NCBI GenBank assembly: GCA_037355855.1
Contig: CM074760.1
Location: forward strand, 6,502,501 to 6,566,500
Reading direction: 5' to 3'
DNA: 64,000 nucleotides
Source of the DNA: Pseudo-nitzschia pungens
Lineage: Eukaryota; Bacillariophyta; Bacillariophyceae; Bacillariales; Bacillariaceae
A program made the position numbers and the translations under genes. This document shows positions 22,389 to 37,000 of the stretch, in pieces (position 1 is the stretch's first letter; the number at the start of each line of letters is the position of its first letter). Below the pieces are notes generated by a model that saw nothing but the letters and a program-made list of their open reading frames with translations, had not been told where the DNA came from and searched no databases.

Positions 22389-24124
22389 ATGGAATCGAAC
22401 CAGGAACTGCCATCCATGACCAACGACGTTGCAAGCACTCTGAATGTAGGTGGCACGGATCCCCTTGCTCAACCTTCTCTCCCGTCCACAAGCCATCCAC
22501 CGGGCTCGGGAGATGATGCTCATGATGCCGATGATTCCTCTGCCATGCCCGCGAGCCGCACGATTCCCATTGTGGACGAGACCGGATTTGGCGTCAGCGG
22601 TAATGAAAACAACAACGATGACAATGAGAACAACAACGATGACAATGGCAATGATGATTTCACCGCCGACTACAATCGCTCACGGTGGCGCNNNNNNNNN
22701 NNNNNNNNNNNNNNNNNNNNNNNNNNNNNNNNNNNNNNNNNNNNNNNNNNNNNNNNNNNNNNNNNNNNNNNNNNNNNNNNNNNNNNNNNNNNNNNNNNNN
22801 NNNNNNNNNNNNNNNNNNNNNNNNNNNNNNNNNNNNNNNNNNNNNNNNNNNNNNNNNNNNNNNNNNNNNNNNNNNNNNNNNNNNNNNNNNNNNNNNNNNN
22901 NNNNNNNNNNNNNNNNNNNNNNNNNNNNNNNNNNNNNNNNNNNNNNNNNNNNNNNNNNNNNNNNNNNNNNNNNNNNNNNNNNNNNNNNNNNNNNNNNNNN
23001 NNNNNNNNNNNNNNNNNNNNNNNNNNNNNNNNNNNNNNNNNNNNNNNNNNNNNNNNNNNNNNNNNNNNNNNNNNNNNNNNNNNNNNNNNNNNNNNNNNNN
23101 NNNNNNNNNNNNNNNNNNNNNNNNNNNNNNNNNNNNNNNNNNNNNNNNNNNNNNNNNNNNNNNNNNNNNNNNNNNNNNNNNNNNNNNNNNNCGGATCGCC
23201 AAATACACCCGCTCCGTGCTCTCTTTGCTCTCGGCCTGTGTCCTGGACCTCACCAGCGCCACCAACGCGAGCGTCGTTTCCAAGGTCGCCAGAACGGCGC
23301 TCGCGATTCTGGCCTACGCATGGGTCTACACGCCCTGCACGGGACAGCTCCTGTGGGCGATTGCCTACCTGATGGACCACGGTTGGTACCTCCTGGCGGT
23401 GACCTGCTCGATGGTCCTGCTGCTTGGCTGCGGGGTCCTCCTGGTGCTGCTGGAGTGGATGTGGAGGTGGCGGGAACGGTGCTGGGCCCTGCTCTCGTTT
23501 CGGGGGAGTGGCGGCAACGGCAGTGGCAACGACCCGACCGGATTTGGAGACCCATCGAATTCGGATTCGAATTTGTTTTCGTACGACCGGTTGCCCTTTC
23601 GATCGGTCCAGGTCCTGGACGACGACGAAATGGAGGACGACTGGACGCTCCGGAAATGGATCCGGACGATCGCCAAGTGGCTGGTGGTGTGCGGGGTCTG
23701 GGCACTCTTTTGCGCACTCAACATCCGGATCGACTTTTGGATCACGGAATTGTACAAGGAGGCCCGGCGGGAGTACCACCCGTTGGAATTGCGCCTCGTC
23801 AACGGCTTGGAGGGAGTCCCGATTCTGGTGGGGGCGGCGCTGCTGTATGCGTGCGCCTGTCCGGTGCTGTTTCGGACGCGATTGTCCCTGTCGCTGTCCG
23901 TCGTTTCGTTGTTGGGGACCGATCGGGGCGGGCGGCTCGACGGCGGCGAGAACGACAATTACAACTACAACTTTGACTACGACGACAACGAGAACGACAA
24001 CGGCGGGATGCCCTTGTTTGTGGTGGAGGAAACCATCGACTTTGACCACGACAATTACACCATTGCGATCGGCGGCGACGACGAGGTTGGCATCGGGAGG
24101 GGGATGCAGAGTCTCATCATATAG
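22389..24124 (+). CDS. Multi-pass membrane protein interrupted by an assembly gap
   Basis: The N-terminal part begins MESNQELPSMTND and is hydrophilic with Asn/Asp repeats. It runs into 500 N at 22692-23191. After the gap a different frame continues to the stop at 24122-24124 with several hydrophobic helices (TALAILAYAWVYTPCTG, LLAVTCSMVLLLGCGVLLVL, WLVVCGVWALFCALNI, GVPILVGAALLYACACPVLF) and an Asn/Asp-rich tail. The frame difference is expected because the gap is a fixed-length placeholder and could also hide an intron. That both sides are one gene is inferred from same-strand order and shared Asn-Asp style. No family recognised. The paired acidic segment plus amphipathic YKEARREYHPLE between helices resembles a transporter or channel loop, but I cannot say more. 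Confidence 0.6.
22692..23191. other. 500-N assembly gap
   Basis: Exactly 500 unknown bases, the usual placeholder for a gap of unknown length. It falls inside the membrane-protein gene. Confidence 0.99.
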
Positions 24125-24627
24125 CTGGAAGTACGAATAACGAAATACGAATACCGAAACGAAACGAAACGAAACGAAACGAGACGGGACACATCGTTGT
24201 GGCATTGGGTAGAATGCCATGTATGGTATAGTGCAGTAGATACGGATTGCGCGGCGGGGAGGAGATTATTGTAGTGGAAGGATTGGATCGAGCTCTAATC
24301 GTCCTTTTTATATATCTCATAAATTGAATTGTTTCGTTTGAGTACATGGTAGAGAAAACGAAACAAGGGAACTACAAAAAGTCGACGCTTGCGTACAGTA
24401 TTGGTTTTGCACGGCCTACAATTATGATTGGAACGTCGGTATTTTTTAATTCAGTGAATGCGACTACCATTATCTGCATAAGCATAAGCATCTTGTTGTT
24501 TCACACCCGAACCACACTCGGAGCACAGCGCTCTGGTTACCAATTAGCAATTGCCGAGTACCGTACTCCGTAGCAATACGATTATGTTTTACTGTTATGT
24601 GCCTCTGCCGTCTTCCGATTGCTGGTG
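24125..24627. other. Convergent spacer, no gene seen
   Basis: It starts with a GAAAC pentamer array (about 24160-24182) just after the stop codon and is otherwise AT-rich. Presumably the 3' UTRs of the two convergent genes. Confidence 0.6.
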
Positions 24628-26769
<2,142 letters not shown>

Positions 26770-27743
26770 GGTGGATTGATTCTTTGATTTGTGGATCGAT
26801 ATATCTATCGATCTATCAATCTATTTTTCTATTTTCCTATCCGTCGCTTTGTGTATTCGGTATCTCTCTATCTCTCTATCTATAGAAGCAACAGATGGTT
26901 TTCATGGATTTTGTTTGACCGCGACGGGCAACAGTTTGATTGTTGGGATTGATGAGATGATGATTGATTTCGATTTCGATTTCGATGAATGGTCTTTCGT
27001 CCGCGCCGTATCCTTGCGTTTTGGTGGTTGGTATGAAGGTAAGATTATGATGAATAGGGGCGCTGTGGTGATTTCTTTATTTCATCTCTAATTATTTTTC
27101 TGCATGCTTTGGGGCATGCGGTTTGCACGCATCTGTTGTAAGGCTTACTTTTAAGGTTACTCTTCTGGTATGGATAAGGTACTGTAATCGGACTGTATTG
27201 TAACTTCCACCATGCACAAGTGTTCCAAATTACATTCGCTAGGTCGTGATTTGCACTCGGAGGCTATCAAAATACGCAGAAGTACTTGTGAGTCAAGGAT
27301 CGAATTCCCCCGTACTAGTTGCTTATCCATTTGTTTGATGAAAGGTGAGGTGCCGAAAACAATCCAAAGCACCGAAGAGTGCATTCAAACGACAAGAGCT
27401 GGGGGGCGCTGGACACATCAATCTATGAAGCTGAACTAAAGTTGATGTACCGTACGTGTAGTAGCAGAAATTGGATGGTCTAGTTCACCTCGCTCAACAA
27501 ACCGACCGACGAGCTGTCTGTCCTCTGACTCGTTCCGTATCTACACTCCACACCATGATTTCTGCAACGAGTGAGTCCGACACGAAACCTTGTCGTTTGA
27601 AGCAAGGCGAACCGAGTGCCAGTTTGCTATAAATAATTACAATTCTACCAACAATCCCTGTGCGGAACAGCATCATCGTCATCAAATTCAATACCGTTCA
27701 CAACAACAACAACAACAACTACTACACGTACTGCTGCTGCTGC
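26770..27743. other. Spacer upstream of RUVBL1, no gene seen
   Basis: It contains a CTAT-type repeat near the RUVBL1 start (about 26798-26882), a GATTTC run (about 26966-26985) and scattered AAGGTTAC-type words. Short open frames lack family similarity. Confidence 0.6.
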
Positions 27744-28892
27744 TCAGTCGTCGTCCACCTCCCGGTACAGCGTCGAAAACACCCGGAGCAGCTCGTCCTC
27801 CTGCTCCACCCGCAGGTTGGTCCGGACCCCGAACGGCAGGCTCCATCCCTCCCTCATCGCGAACCCAAAGGCGTCCCCGATGTCGATCTCCCACCCGTCG
27901 CACACCTGCAGGAGGTTCTGGTTGGAGTACCGGTCGTTGAGGTAGCCCACGTCGAGGGTGTTGACCGCCTCGACGAGGGCAAAGGCCTGCTCCCCCGTCA
28001 CCAGGTCCCCGAGCCGGTCGTTCACGTTGATGGGGACGGGGACTCCCCACACGGTCAGGACGTCCGCCAGGTAACAGATCGGGACCGAGTAGTCCCTGGC
28101 GATTTCGCGGAGGGTGGAATCGCCCAGGAATCCGATTTCCCGCTGGGAGGAGGACGACGCCGCCCCGGTTTCGTTTTGGCTCTGGCTTTGGCGATTCGGT
28201 TTCGGTTTCTCCTTGCCGCCCATGGCGGCGATCAGCTCCTCCTCCTCTTCCGTGTAGGGGCTCGGTCGTTCCTTCTTGGGGAATCCGTCGTCTCGGCGGT
28301 TCGCTCTCGGCTTGTTGCTGTTGTTGTCGTTGTAGGAATCCCCCAGGACCTCGTTGGCGGGTATAAGCTCCCGGCTGTTCCGGGGTCGCCGACCCTTCGC
28401 CTTTTCCGCGTCCGGGATCCAGTCGTCCTCCGCATCGCCCCCGTACGCGTCGTTCTCGCTCTCGAGCAGGACGTCCAGGTTTTCGTACCAGGCGTCTTCT
28501 TCCTCCCTGTCGTCGTCGTCGTTGTCGTCGTCGTCGTCGTCGTTATCGTCGTCGAACGTCGATGCGGTCGAAAAACCCAATGCCATCGCACGGCGTCCGG
28601 GAACACCGTGAATCTTCCCGCAGATTGGCAAGATACCCGCGCAAGAGGACGACGACGCCAACGACCAAGTCCGCGACGACGACGATTCGCAAATGCCCCG
28701 GGGCGAGCCGCTCGTCCACGCAACTATCGGTCGGGCCAACAAGAGGAGCGAGGACAGGCCTGCAACGCAAACACGGGCGAGTGGAAGCCACGGTCGATGC
28801 AACTTGTTGTTGTGGTTGCGGTCGCTGTTCCTGTTCGAGTGCATGATGATGACTGTCTGCAGGACCCTTCCGCGTTCTCTGATGGTTACCAA
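27744..28892 (-). CDS. Conserved-looking orphan with plastid-type N-terminus
   Basis: A single exon of up to 382 residues. A hydrophobic segment (VCVAGLSSLLLLARPIVA) is followed by WTSGSPRG, matching the diatom bipartite plastid pre-sequence in which an aromatic residue follows signal-peptide cleavage; the best start may then be the Met at residue 17. The middle is highly acidic (poly-Asp) and low-complexity. The last ~115 residues (STLREIARDYSVPICYLADV to the C-terminus) are ordered and look like a conserved small domain, with WGVPVPINVNDRLGDLVTG and EQAFALVEAVNTLD. I do not recognise the family. A small DNA- or RNA-binding or assembly role would be a guess. Confidence 0.75.
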   Translation of the reverse strand: MVTIRERGRVLQTVIIMHSNRNSDRNHNNKLHRPWLPLARVCVAGLSSLLLLARPIVAWTSGSPRGICESSSSRTWSLASSSSCAGILPICGKIHGVPGRRAMALGFSTASTFDDDNDDDDDDNDDDDREEEDAWYENLDVLLESENDAYGGDAEDDWIPDAEKAKGRRPRNSRELIPANEVLGDSYNDNNSNKPRANRRDDGFPKKERPSPYTEEEEELIAAMGGKEKPKPNRQSQSQNETGAASSSSQREIGFLGDSTLREIARDYSVPICYLADVLTVWGVPVPINVNDRLGDLVTGEQAFALVEAVNTLDVGYLNDRYSNQNLLQVCDGWEIDIGDAFGFAMREGWSLPFGVRTNLRVEQEDELLRVFSTLYREVDDD

Positions 28893-29597
28893 ATCGTTGT
28901 GACTTCCTGGGGCTTGTCTCTATTCCGCTGATTTTGTGTGCTCGAGTATGCGTTATGGATGGAAGATGATTCTTGCAATCAATCAATCAAATAATCTATC
29001 AGTACAAATAATAAATAACAAGAATAATACAAGACGCAAAGAAACTGTTTTTTCGATGTGGCGTTGGGCAATCTCAATCATCGATCGATGAACGATTTTG
29101 ATGGATGCAGCAGTGATGGATTGGAGATCGATGGTTTTTGGAATGCTTGGAGGACGAAAAACAAAAAAATGATTAATGATTGCTGAGTCGAATTGATCGA
29201 ACAGAAACTTCATACCCGGTCGGAAATCTCAAATCCTGCCTGCCAAATCCGAAGAAGCGCGCCCCGTCATCAACTCCGATTGCGGTGTGCAAAAGTAAGT
29301 ACAAGAAGTAATAATAATCGGGGGACAGATCGAACACATCAGGAATCGGGGCACGATGGATACGATAGATACGTAAGATTACCCGTACCGGTACCCTACC
29401 GTATCATCATCAAAATGCGTCACAATCCTTGGGTGTTGTCATACCGTACTATTCTGTTATCGGATCACTTCTTCTGCATCAATCGACCATTCTTTGATCG
29501 TTGCGTCTTTGTTCCTTGGTCAAAACAAGCGATTTAATCAACCTCCAAAGCTGTTCGCAAACCCATTATCCGCAATCGCAATCGCACTCGAACAACC
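28893..29597. other. Divergent promoter region
   Basis: This 705-bp spacer lies between the plastid-type orphan and the SDR gene. It is AT-rich near 28970-29190 and has a TACCCGTACCGGTACCC word near 29379-29396. No gene recognised. Confidence 0.6.
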
Positions 29598-30617
29598 ATG
29601 ATGCTCATCGAAAAGGGTCGGCTTTCGAATGCCCTGTGCGTCGCCCTGATCGTTCTGTCACTCGCCCGGACTGCCGTTTCGCTCGTGTCCCCGGGACAGC
29701 ATGCACGGAGCCGAGCGAAGGACACGGCGCTCTCGATGTCCTCCTCTAGCAGCAGGGGCAAGGGAAAATTGCTGGTGCTCGGAGGGACTGGTTTTCTCGG
29801 GCAAACCATTTGCCGCAGAGCGCTCCTGGAAGGGTACCGGGTGACGAGCCTGTCGCGTCGCGGCCTGCCGCCGTCCCCGAGCGACGGCGCCAGCGAGAGC
29901 AACGGCAACGGTGGCGCCAACAGCATCGACTACCGAGCGGGAGACGCGCGGCAGGCCGAAACCATCTCGTCGATCCTCGAAGAGGGCGGTTACGTCGGCG
30001 TCGTCCACTGCATCGGTTTATTGCTGGACGACGCCTCGGGGCTCGGAACCTACAACCGTTTCGTGTCCGGATCCGGTTCGGTCCCCGACGAGAACTCCTC
30101 CTACGATGCCATCACGCGCCTGACGGCCTTCAACGCCATCGATTCCACGATCCGATTCGTTCAAAACAACAACAACAACGACAACGACAACGACAACAAC
30201 GAGAAACCGGGAAGGTTCCCCTTTGTCTTTACGTCGGCCGCGGAAGCGGGCTGGCCCGACGTTCCCGGGGGACGACAGATCGAGGAATTCCTGGCGCCGG
30301 AGTGGCTGCGGCGATACCTGGTCGCCAAGCGGGCGGTGGAATCCAAGCTGCTGGGAAGCAGCGGCAGTGCCGCACCGCCGTCGGGTGGGGTGCTGCGCCC
30401 GATCATCGTCCGGCCGTCCCTCATCTACAGCCTGGATCGACCGGCGAGCTACGTTCCGGTGGGTGCCTTCTTTGTCGGAAACAAGGTGGGACTGCCCTTT
30501 GTGGATCGGCCCGTGACGGTCCAGTCGCTGGCCAACGCCGTGGTGAAAGCGATCGGGGAGGATTCGACGGTGGAGGGCGTGCTGCGCTATCCCGAGATCG
30601 ACGCGCTCAGTTCGTAG
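29598..30617 (+). CDS. Atypical short-chain dehydrogenase/reductase with N-terminal targeting sequence
   Basis: A single exon of 339 residues. Residues 8-30 are hydrophobic and are followed by a basic Ser-rich stretch, as in organelle-targeted precursors. The Rossmann motif GGTGFLG is at 62-68, preceded by KLLVL. Later landmarks are VVHCIGLLLDD, FVFTSAAEAGW, the YLVAKRAVE block (a Tyr-x-x-x-Lys pair) and the IIVRPSLIYS strand. This arrangement matches atypical SDRs such as the NDUFA9/Coq11-like group, which often bind NAD(P) in mitochondria or plastids without a clear enzyme activity. A poly-Asn/Asp insert lies at about 190-200. It could also be a plastid NAD(P)-binding relative; substrate unknown. 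Confidence 0.85.
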   Translation: MMLIEKGRLSNALCVALIVLSLARTAVSLVSPGQHARSRAKDTALSMSSSSSRGKGKLLVLGGTGFLGQTICRRALLEGYRVTSLSRRGLPPSPSDGASESNGNGGANSIDYRAGDARQAETISSILEEGGYVGVVHCIGLLLDDASGLGTYNRFVSGSGSVPDENSSYDAITRLTAFNAIDSTIRFVQNNNNNDNDNDNNEKPGRFPFVFTSAAEAGWPDVPGGRQIEEFLAPEWLRRYLVAKRAVESKLLGSSGSAAPPSGGVLRPIIVRPSLIYSLDRPASYVPVGAFFVGNKVGLPFVDRPVTVQSLANAVVKAIGEDSTVEGVLRYPEIDALSS

Positions 30618-30900
30618 GCGATTGCCGCGGCGGGAACGGCGGCGACGGCGACGACGACGACGGAGACAACCATTCCGTTGCGAATGACAAGAACCGGTTG
30701 TGTTCTCCCGCGCTCTCTCACACACACACACACACTCGCTCACTCACTATCCATGACTCGGAGGGTAACTACGCAAAGATACACCGTGGATGTTTGTTAT
30801 AGATGCAGTAACACTAATGATGATCTTACCGGGAGACCTGCCACGCAAGAATTCTAACCACAACTACTCGTACATTCCTAAAATACAGCACACCGTTCGT
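30618..30900. other. Short convergent spacer with CA repeat
   Basis: It contains a CA run (about 30720-30735) and no gene. Presumably 3' UTRs of the SDR and LRR genes. Confidence 0.6.
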
Positions 30901-33159
30901 TTACGCTACGTCCCGGCACAGGGTGCAACAATCCGGTTCGCAAAAAAAGCCGTACCCGGTCCGTTTGTCGTAACAATCCACCACCATTTGGTCCAGCTTC
31001 TCCGTCAGCAGATCGCAAACCTCTTGGGGGACCGCCCCCGACAATTTGTTGCCCTCCAGGGTGAGTTGCTCCAGTTCGATCAGCCGACCGAAGTGATTGG
31101 GAATTTCTCCCGTGAACTGGTTGTTCTTCATCTGCAGCCGGGTCATGTTCCACATGTACCCGAGTTCCGAGGGAAGCGGGCCGCTGAAGTCGCAATCGTG
31201 CAGGCTGAACTTGTCTGCGCAACGGTCGGGACGGTGGAGCGTGTCGGAAGCAATTTCGAAACAAACGATCCAGAGTCGAACAGGCGGAAAAAAAGAAGAA
31301 AGAATCGTGAGTGCACGGGGGAAAGCGTTGTCGTCACGTGAACGATGGGATCGATGGGATCCATTCGTTCCAACGCAGCGGGACAACAATCATGGGAAAG
31401 AGACTCACACATGTTGGTCAATTTACCGATTTCCGTCATGAGGGTGCCGTGGAATTTGCTGAGCGCAATATCCAGACGTTCCAGATTGGACAACATGGCC
31501 AACTCGGTTGGCAAAAAGCCACCGATACCCGAATTCGTGATGCGGAAATCACGCAGGTTCCACAACAGTCCAAAGTAAGACGGAATGCTACCGAAAAACA
31601 GGTTGTTGGTCATTTCCATCACTTCCAGGGAGTCGAGGCGACCGATTTCCGATGGAAGTCGTCCCGAAAGGGCGTTGTTTTCGACACGAAGATACTTGAG
31701 TTTCCTCAGGTTTCCTATTTCGGTGGGGATCGTTTGGCGAAAGTCGTTGAAACCAATGTTGAGATCCGTCAATTGCCGAAGGGTGCCGATTTCCGTGACG
31801 AGCGGGCCGGAGAAAAAGTTGGTTTCGAGTCGGAGCGACTCGAGCTTTGTGGCATTTCTGACTTCCGGTGGAATGCTTCCCGTCATGCGGTTGGCGTAGA
31901 GACGAAGTTCTTTCAACTTGGGCATGAAGAAGAGCTCGGTGGGGATCGTGCCCGTCAAGTGAGTTCGCGTGATGGCGATGGAGGCCAATGCGGTGAGCTT
32001 TGCGAGTTCCGTTGGAAACTGGAACAAGATTCGACGCGAATGTTTTATTGCAGTGGCGAGCAGCACAACGACAAGAAGAATCGATGGGGTTAGCAGGTCT
32101 GTGGGGCTGATCAAATCTTCGCTACTGTAGACTCGAGCACGGAACAAATTGGAAATGCTTTATGCGATCGTTCGTCGTTCTTACCGGTCCGAAAAGATTG
32201 TTCGTGTCGAGCGCCAGGGAATTCAACACGTTTTTGTTGTTGCACTGAACTCCCATCCAGAGACACTCATTGTACGGTCCCAACCATCCGTCCATGTAAT
32301 CCCAAACAGTTCCGTTCAACTGGTAAAAGTTTAGGGCCATTGCAAATCGTTGCCGGGGTTCTCCCGCGTCTCGGTTGTCTCCCGTCGACAACCAGACCGC
32401 TGCCATGTTGGAGGGCTGGCACGAGTTTATCGGGATCGAGAAGTTCTCGCCGTAGAACTTGGGCGCGACTCGTTCCATCACCAATTCTCTCATTTCCACC
32501 ACGTCGGCTGGAATGTCGATGATTTCGCCCAGGCACGCGCATTGGTCCAGAATGTTTCGGAATTCTCCGGCGTAGACGACTCCTTCCGACTTCTCGCAAT
32601 CTCTATGGAAGGGCGCCATCGGTGTGGTGATTGTTCCAGGGGACAGTATAATGTCGTCGTCGTAAAGGTAATCATCGTCCGTATCCGGGATCCAGGGTGC
32701 CAACGTAGGAAAGGGGGTGGGTTCTGGTTTTTTGGCTTTTGATCGAGTGATCAAAAGGATTATAAGGGCAAGGATTGCGACCAGAAAACAACAAAGCAGG
32801 ACAAAACAGCAGACCCAGGCCCGGCGAAGACGAGCATGTCTCCGACGATCTTCTTCATCCTGTTCGTCATAGTAGAAATCGTCTTCTGGATAACCCTCGT
32901 CGTAATAGAAATCGTCCGGAATTTCATCTTCGTATCCGTAATCCGTGTCGTCCGACTCGTCGTATTCTTCCCAGGGTTCTTCGTCATCGTCGCTCTTGTT
33001 GTTTTCATCTTCGTTGTTATCGTAGCCGCCATAGTCGTCGCTATAAGAGTTTGGATCGCGTACATCGTTCGTGTTGGGAGTATCTTCGTAGGTCTCATTG
33101 TATTCATCATCGCCTCCTCCATAGGAATCGAGTCCACGGGAACTACTATTGTTGTTCAT
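30901..33159 (-). CDS. Type II transmembrane leucine-rich-repeat protein
   Basis: Exons 33159-32185, 32018-31409 and 31214-30901 give 632 residues. The introns (32019-32184 and 31215-31408) join NNLFGP to FPTELAKL and LTNM(Y) to KFSLHDC, keeping the LRR periodicity. The N-terminal ~110 residues are very acidic and probably cytosolic. A Cys-containing membrane helix follows (CCFVLLCCFLVAILALIILL), then a Thr/Pro stalk and an LRRNT-like cap with NECLWMGVQC. About nine plant-type LRRs follow (pattern LxxLxxLxLxxNxLxGxIPxEIG), ending in a Cys-rich cap (CEPDCCTLC). Similar extracellular-LRR proteins are expanded in pennate diatoms. No kinase domain is present. It probably acts in cell-surface binding or recognition; ligand unknown. 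Confidence 0.9.
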
Positions 33160-34033
33160 CTTGAATCAGTTGTTGCTTCGATCAGAGTACGGAATCCTCT
33201 CGATGGGACTACGAGTAGTTGTCGCTTTATGGATAGGTACCGTGTTGGAACCAAAACTAGAACAGGAACTCGATTGGATTTCTATAGTATTACTCGATTC
33301 AATGAATCCTAGTATGGATTCTTCCTTTCGTCTGATTGCTACAGATACGACAGGTTTCCCTCGGAGCTGTTTGAAGGAGCACGGAGCAGTATGTTGCACA
33401 TGTACTCGTTTACTGTCGCCGTCACGCCTTTCAGATACTCTGAAAGGACTGAAATAATGGAACTGGCAATTACGATTATCGTACCGGTACGGTAGGTTTA
33501 GTCTTCGATCCACCTCGAGATCCCATCCCAACGTTCGATGTTACTGGCAGGGGGTTAAAATCCCACGACAAAAAATAAGAATTAACACTCTGATGACCCA
33601 TATAATTAACCCCTACTCCCAAAATGACCAGGAATTGAAAGCAGTCATTTGATTATTCGACTCATTCGACTGTTATTCGAATTTTCGTCGGAAGGAAATT
33701 TTGAATCGAGAATGACAAGAAGGTGGACAGTTGACAGATGGCAGGCATCGAAAAAGGTGGAAAGAAAAGATCTCGTATCATTTCTCCGTGTCTCTCAAGA
33801 TTCCATCATCAATTCGACGACGACGTCTCGTGGTTGGGAACTTGTTTCTCTCTCGGCACGAAAGAATATCAAAAGTACCGGTAGTCGTTCTTCATCATAA
33901 CATCGAAAATATGTTCTTGGCTGTAGCTATGTTCATTGTATTTCTGAAATTGAGCATTCGAAGCATCCTCGCTGACATTACTGTCGTTTCCATTGCACAT
34001 TGAGAGAAGAAAGAGAAGCAAAAAAGAAAGAGA
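33160..34033. other. Divergent promoter region between LRR and uvrBC genes
   Basis: No gene recognised in 874 bp. Contains TACCGGTACGGTAGG near 33482-33496 and ACCGGTAG near 33878. Confidence 0.6.
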
Positions 34034-37000
34034 ATGCCAGCACCGAGACGAAAAAAATGCCCTTCCTTGTGCATAATGATACTCTTTCGATTCTCTCTGC
34101 AACAAAACCCGGTAAGCTCATGGCATGTTGTTCCGCGATCGAAACTCAGTCTGAGAAGACAGTTACGATCGATACAACGGCTACGATTTCCACCACCGTG
34201 CCAGAGTAGCAGTATCTCATCCACGACGTCCACGACAGCCTTGAGCTACACAGTTGGAACCGATGTACAGAATATCACTGCTCATTTGACGGGTGCCCAC
34301 ACCAATGGAAGTCCCATACAGCAAGTGCACCATCAAACAAATTTTGCGTCCCTCCCGTCCTTCGAGGTCACTTCTCCTTACGTACCCACTGGTGATCAGC
34401 CTCTAGCAATCGAGAGGTTGGTCGAACAAGTTCTGCGAGGAGACAAGTACAATGTTCTAAGAGGAATTACCGGGACGGGAAAGACTTTTGTGATGGCTCA
34501 CACCCTCGCCAGATGTAACCGCCCCGCTCTGATTCTTTGCCACAACAAAACACTTGCAGCTCAACTAGCAAGGGAGCTACGGTCCCTCCTTCAAAAGAAC
34601 CAGGTACACCTGTTTGTGAGTTACTACAATCACTATGTTCCGGAATCTTACAACGAGAAAGTTGGAAAATTCACCTCGAAAAAGTCGAGCATCAGCAAGG
34701 AACTGAACGCCCTGCGACACCTGGCTACGAGAGCACTCGTTCAACACTCCGATACCGTCATCGTGGCCTCGATCAGTTGCATCTATGGCTTGGGGCTTCC
34801 TTCGTCGTACCTGAATTCGGCCTTTGAATGGAAAGTTGGCGGGGAAATCCGATACTCGGAAAAGGAGATTGTCAACGCGTTGCAAGGGGGCATGTACACC
34901 CATACAGAAACGAAAGACGACGAGTCTCTGCTATCTGATAGCAACGTTGCCGTGGTAGAGCACGGAGAATACCAATTGTCGCATTCGTCCATAGACGGCG
35001 CTTTATCGGTTGTGTTGTGGCCACCCACAGAACCCTCAGCAATTAGAGTTAACTTTGACGTTGCCCATGATGAACCGAACGACACATATTACACAATATC
35101 TTCGATTGACGTTGTTGGCCCGGAGGGCACGGCCAATACATCCATGATCGAAAGCATTACCGTTTTTCCGGCTCGACATTACTCGACGGGTTCCGATACA
35201 GAACGATTCGAGAAGTCCCTTTCATTAATACAAGACGAGCTTTCGGTACGAGTGAAAGAACTGAATGAGGAATGCAAGTTTGAAGAGGCGAATCGATTAT
35301 CTCAGCGTGTCAGCCAAGATCTCATGCTCCTGAGAGAAACCGGCACTTGTAACGGAATAGAAAATTATAGCCGGCACTTGGCTCTCAGGAATGAAGGAGC
35401 TCCACCCGATACGCTACTCGATTATTTTGGCTCTCAGAATTTTTTGCTGTTTGTTGACGAATCCCATGTGGCGCTACCCCAACTGGCTGCCATGTACCGT
35501 GGCGATAGGGCTCGAAAGAAAATGTTGGTGAAACACGGGTTTCGACTCCCGTCGGCCCTGGATAACCGTCCCCTGAAGGAAGACGAATTCTGGAATCGCG
35601 TGCCGCAAACGGTGTTTGTCTCGGCAACACCCGGGAAGAAAGAATTGAATCTGATTTCCAACATTCACGACAATGCCCCCATCGATATGACAATTCGACC
35701 GACTTTTGTGTGCGATCCTCCTATTGATGTTCGACCCATTCAGAACCAGCTAGAGGATCTTGTCACAGAAATAAAAGCACGCATAGAAAGGAACGAGAGA
35801 TCACTGGCAATGACTTTGACCAAACGGGATGCCGAAGATCTGGCAAGTTTTCTCATCGAAAAAGGAATTCCTTCAACCTATATCCATTCGGGATTAAATA
35901 CTCGCGAGCGATCGGATGCGTTGAAGTCTCTTCAAGTTGGTAAAATTGATTGCCTGGTGGGTGTGAATCTTCTTAGAGAGGGTCTTGACTTGCCGGAGGT
36001 GTCGCTGGTAGCCATTTTGAACGCCGATGTCGAAGGATTCTTGAGATCCGAAACAGCTTTGCTGCAGACGATTGGGCGAGCTGCTCGGAACCAGAACGGA
36101 AACGCTATTCTATATGCGAACCGTGTTACAGATAGTATGCAGAAATGCATCTCGTCTACCAAAAAGAGAAGAGAGATACAACTCGCATACAACGAAGAAT
36201 ATTGTACGGAAGTGAAAACAGCGAAAGGATCTTCGTTTTTGCCTATATTTGATTTGCTGAAAGAACAGATCAGGAAAGAGACGGATTTGGAGAGTCAGTC
36301 ACTCTCGACAGCAACGAAAGATACAACCACTGGTCCCATAAGATCTACCATCAATGTAGCGCGAGATTTTGATCTCGATAGGTTACCAAAGAAACCCGGT
36401 GTATACTTTTGGAAAGATGGACAATCAAATATTTTGTATATTGGTAAAGCAAAGGACTTAAGGCAAAGGGTGAAATCGTACATTAGACCGGGGGCAAAAC
36501 ATGGACCTCGAATAAAGTCAATGCTTGCAAAGAGTGAAACAGTGGATTTCTTGATCACCCCTTCAGAGCGCGATGCGCTGCTTTTGGAGGCAAATCTGAT
36601 CAGTCATCATAAACCACCGTACAATGTATTGCTAAAGGATGACGAATCATATCCATATATATGTGCTTCCATCGGTGAGAAGTTCCCGGAATTCCGAATA
36701 GTTCCTCGCAGACAGGCATCTGGAAACACCAAAAAGTATAAATACTTTGGTCCGTACCCAGATTATAATGACGTTACAGCAATACTAGAAGGGATTGAGA
36801 AAACCTACGGGCTTCGGTCGATGCGGTTTGAGGCACGCTTCGGACAAATCGATAATGATATCTATCAGTCCACTTTCGATAAGGTCTTCCGTGAGGTTTT
36901 CCAGACGGGTGGGGATTCCACCAGTATCCCGCTTTCCGGTATGCGCGAAAAAAGTGAAGAAGCCTCGATTATTTTTGGTTCGAGTTGCAACAGATCGAGA

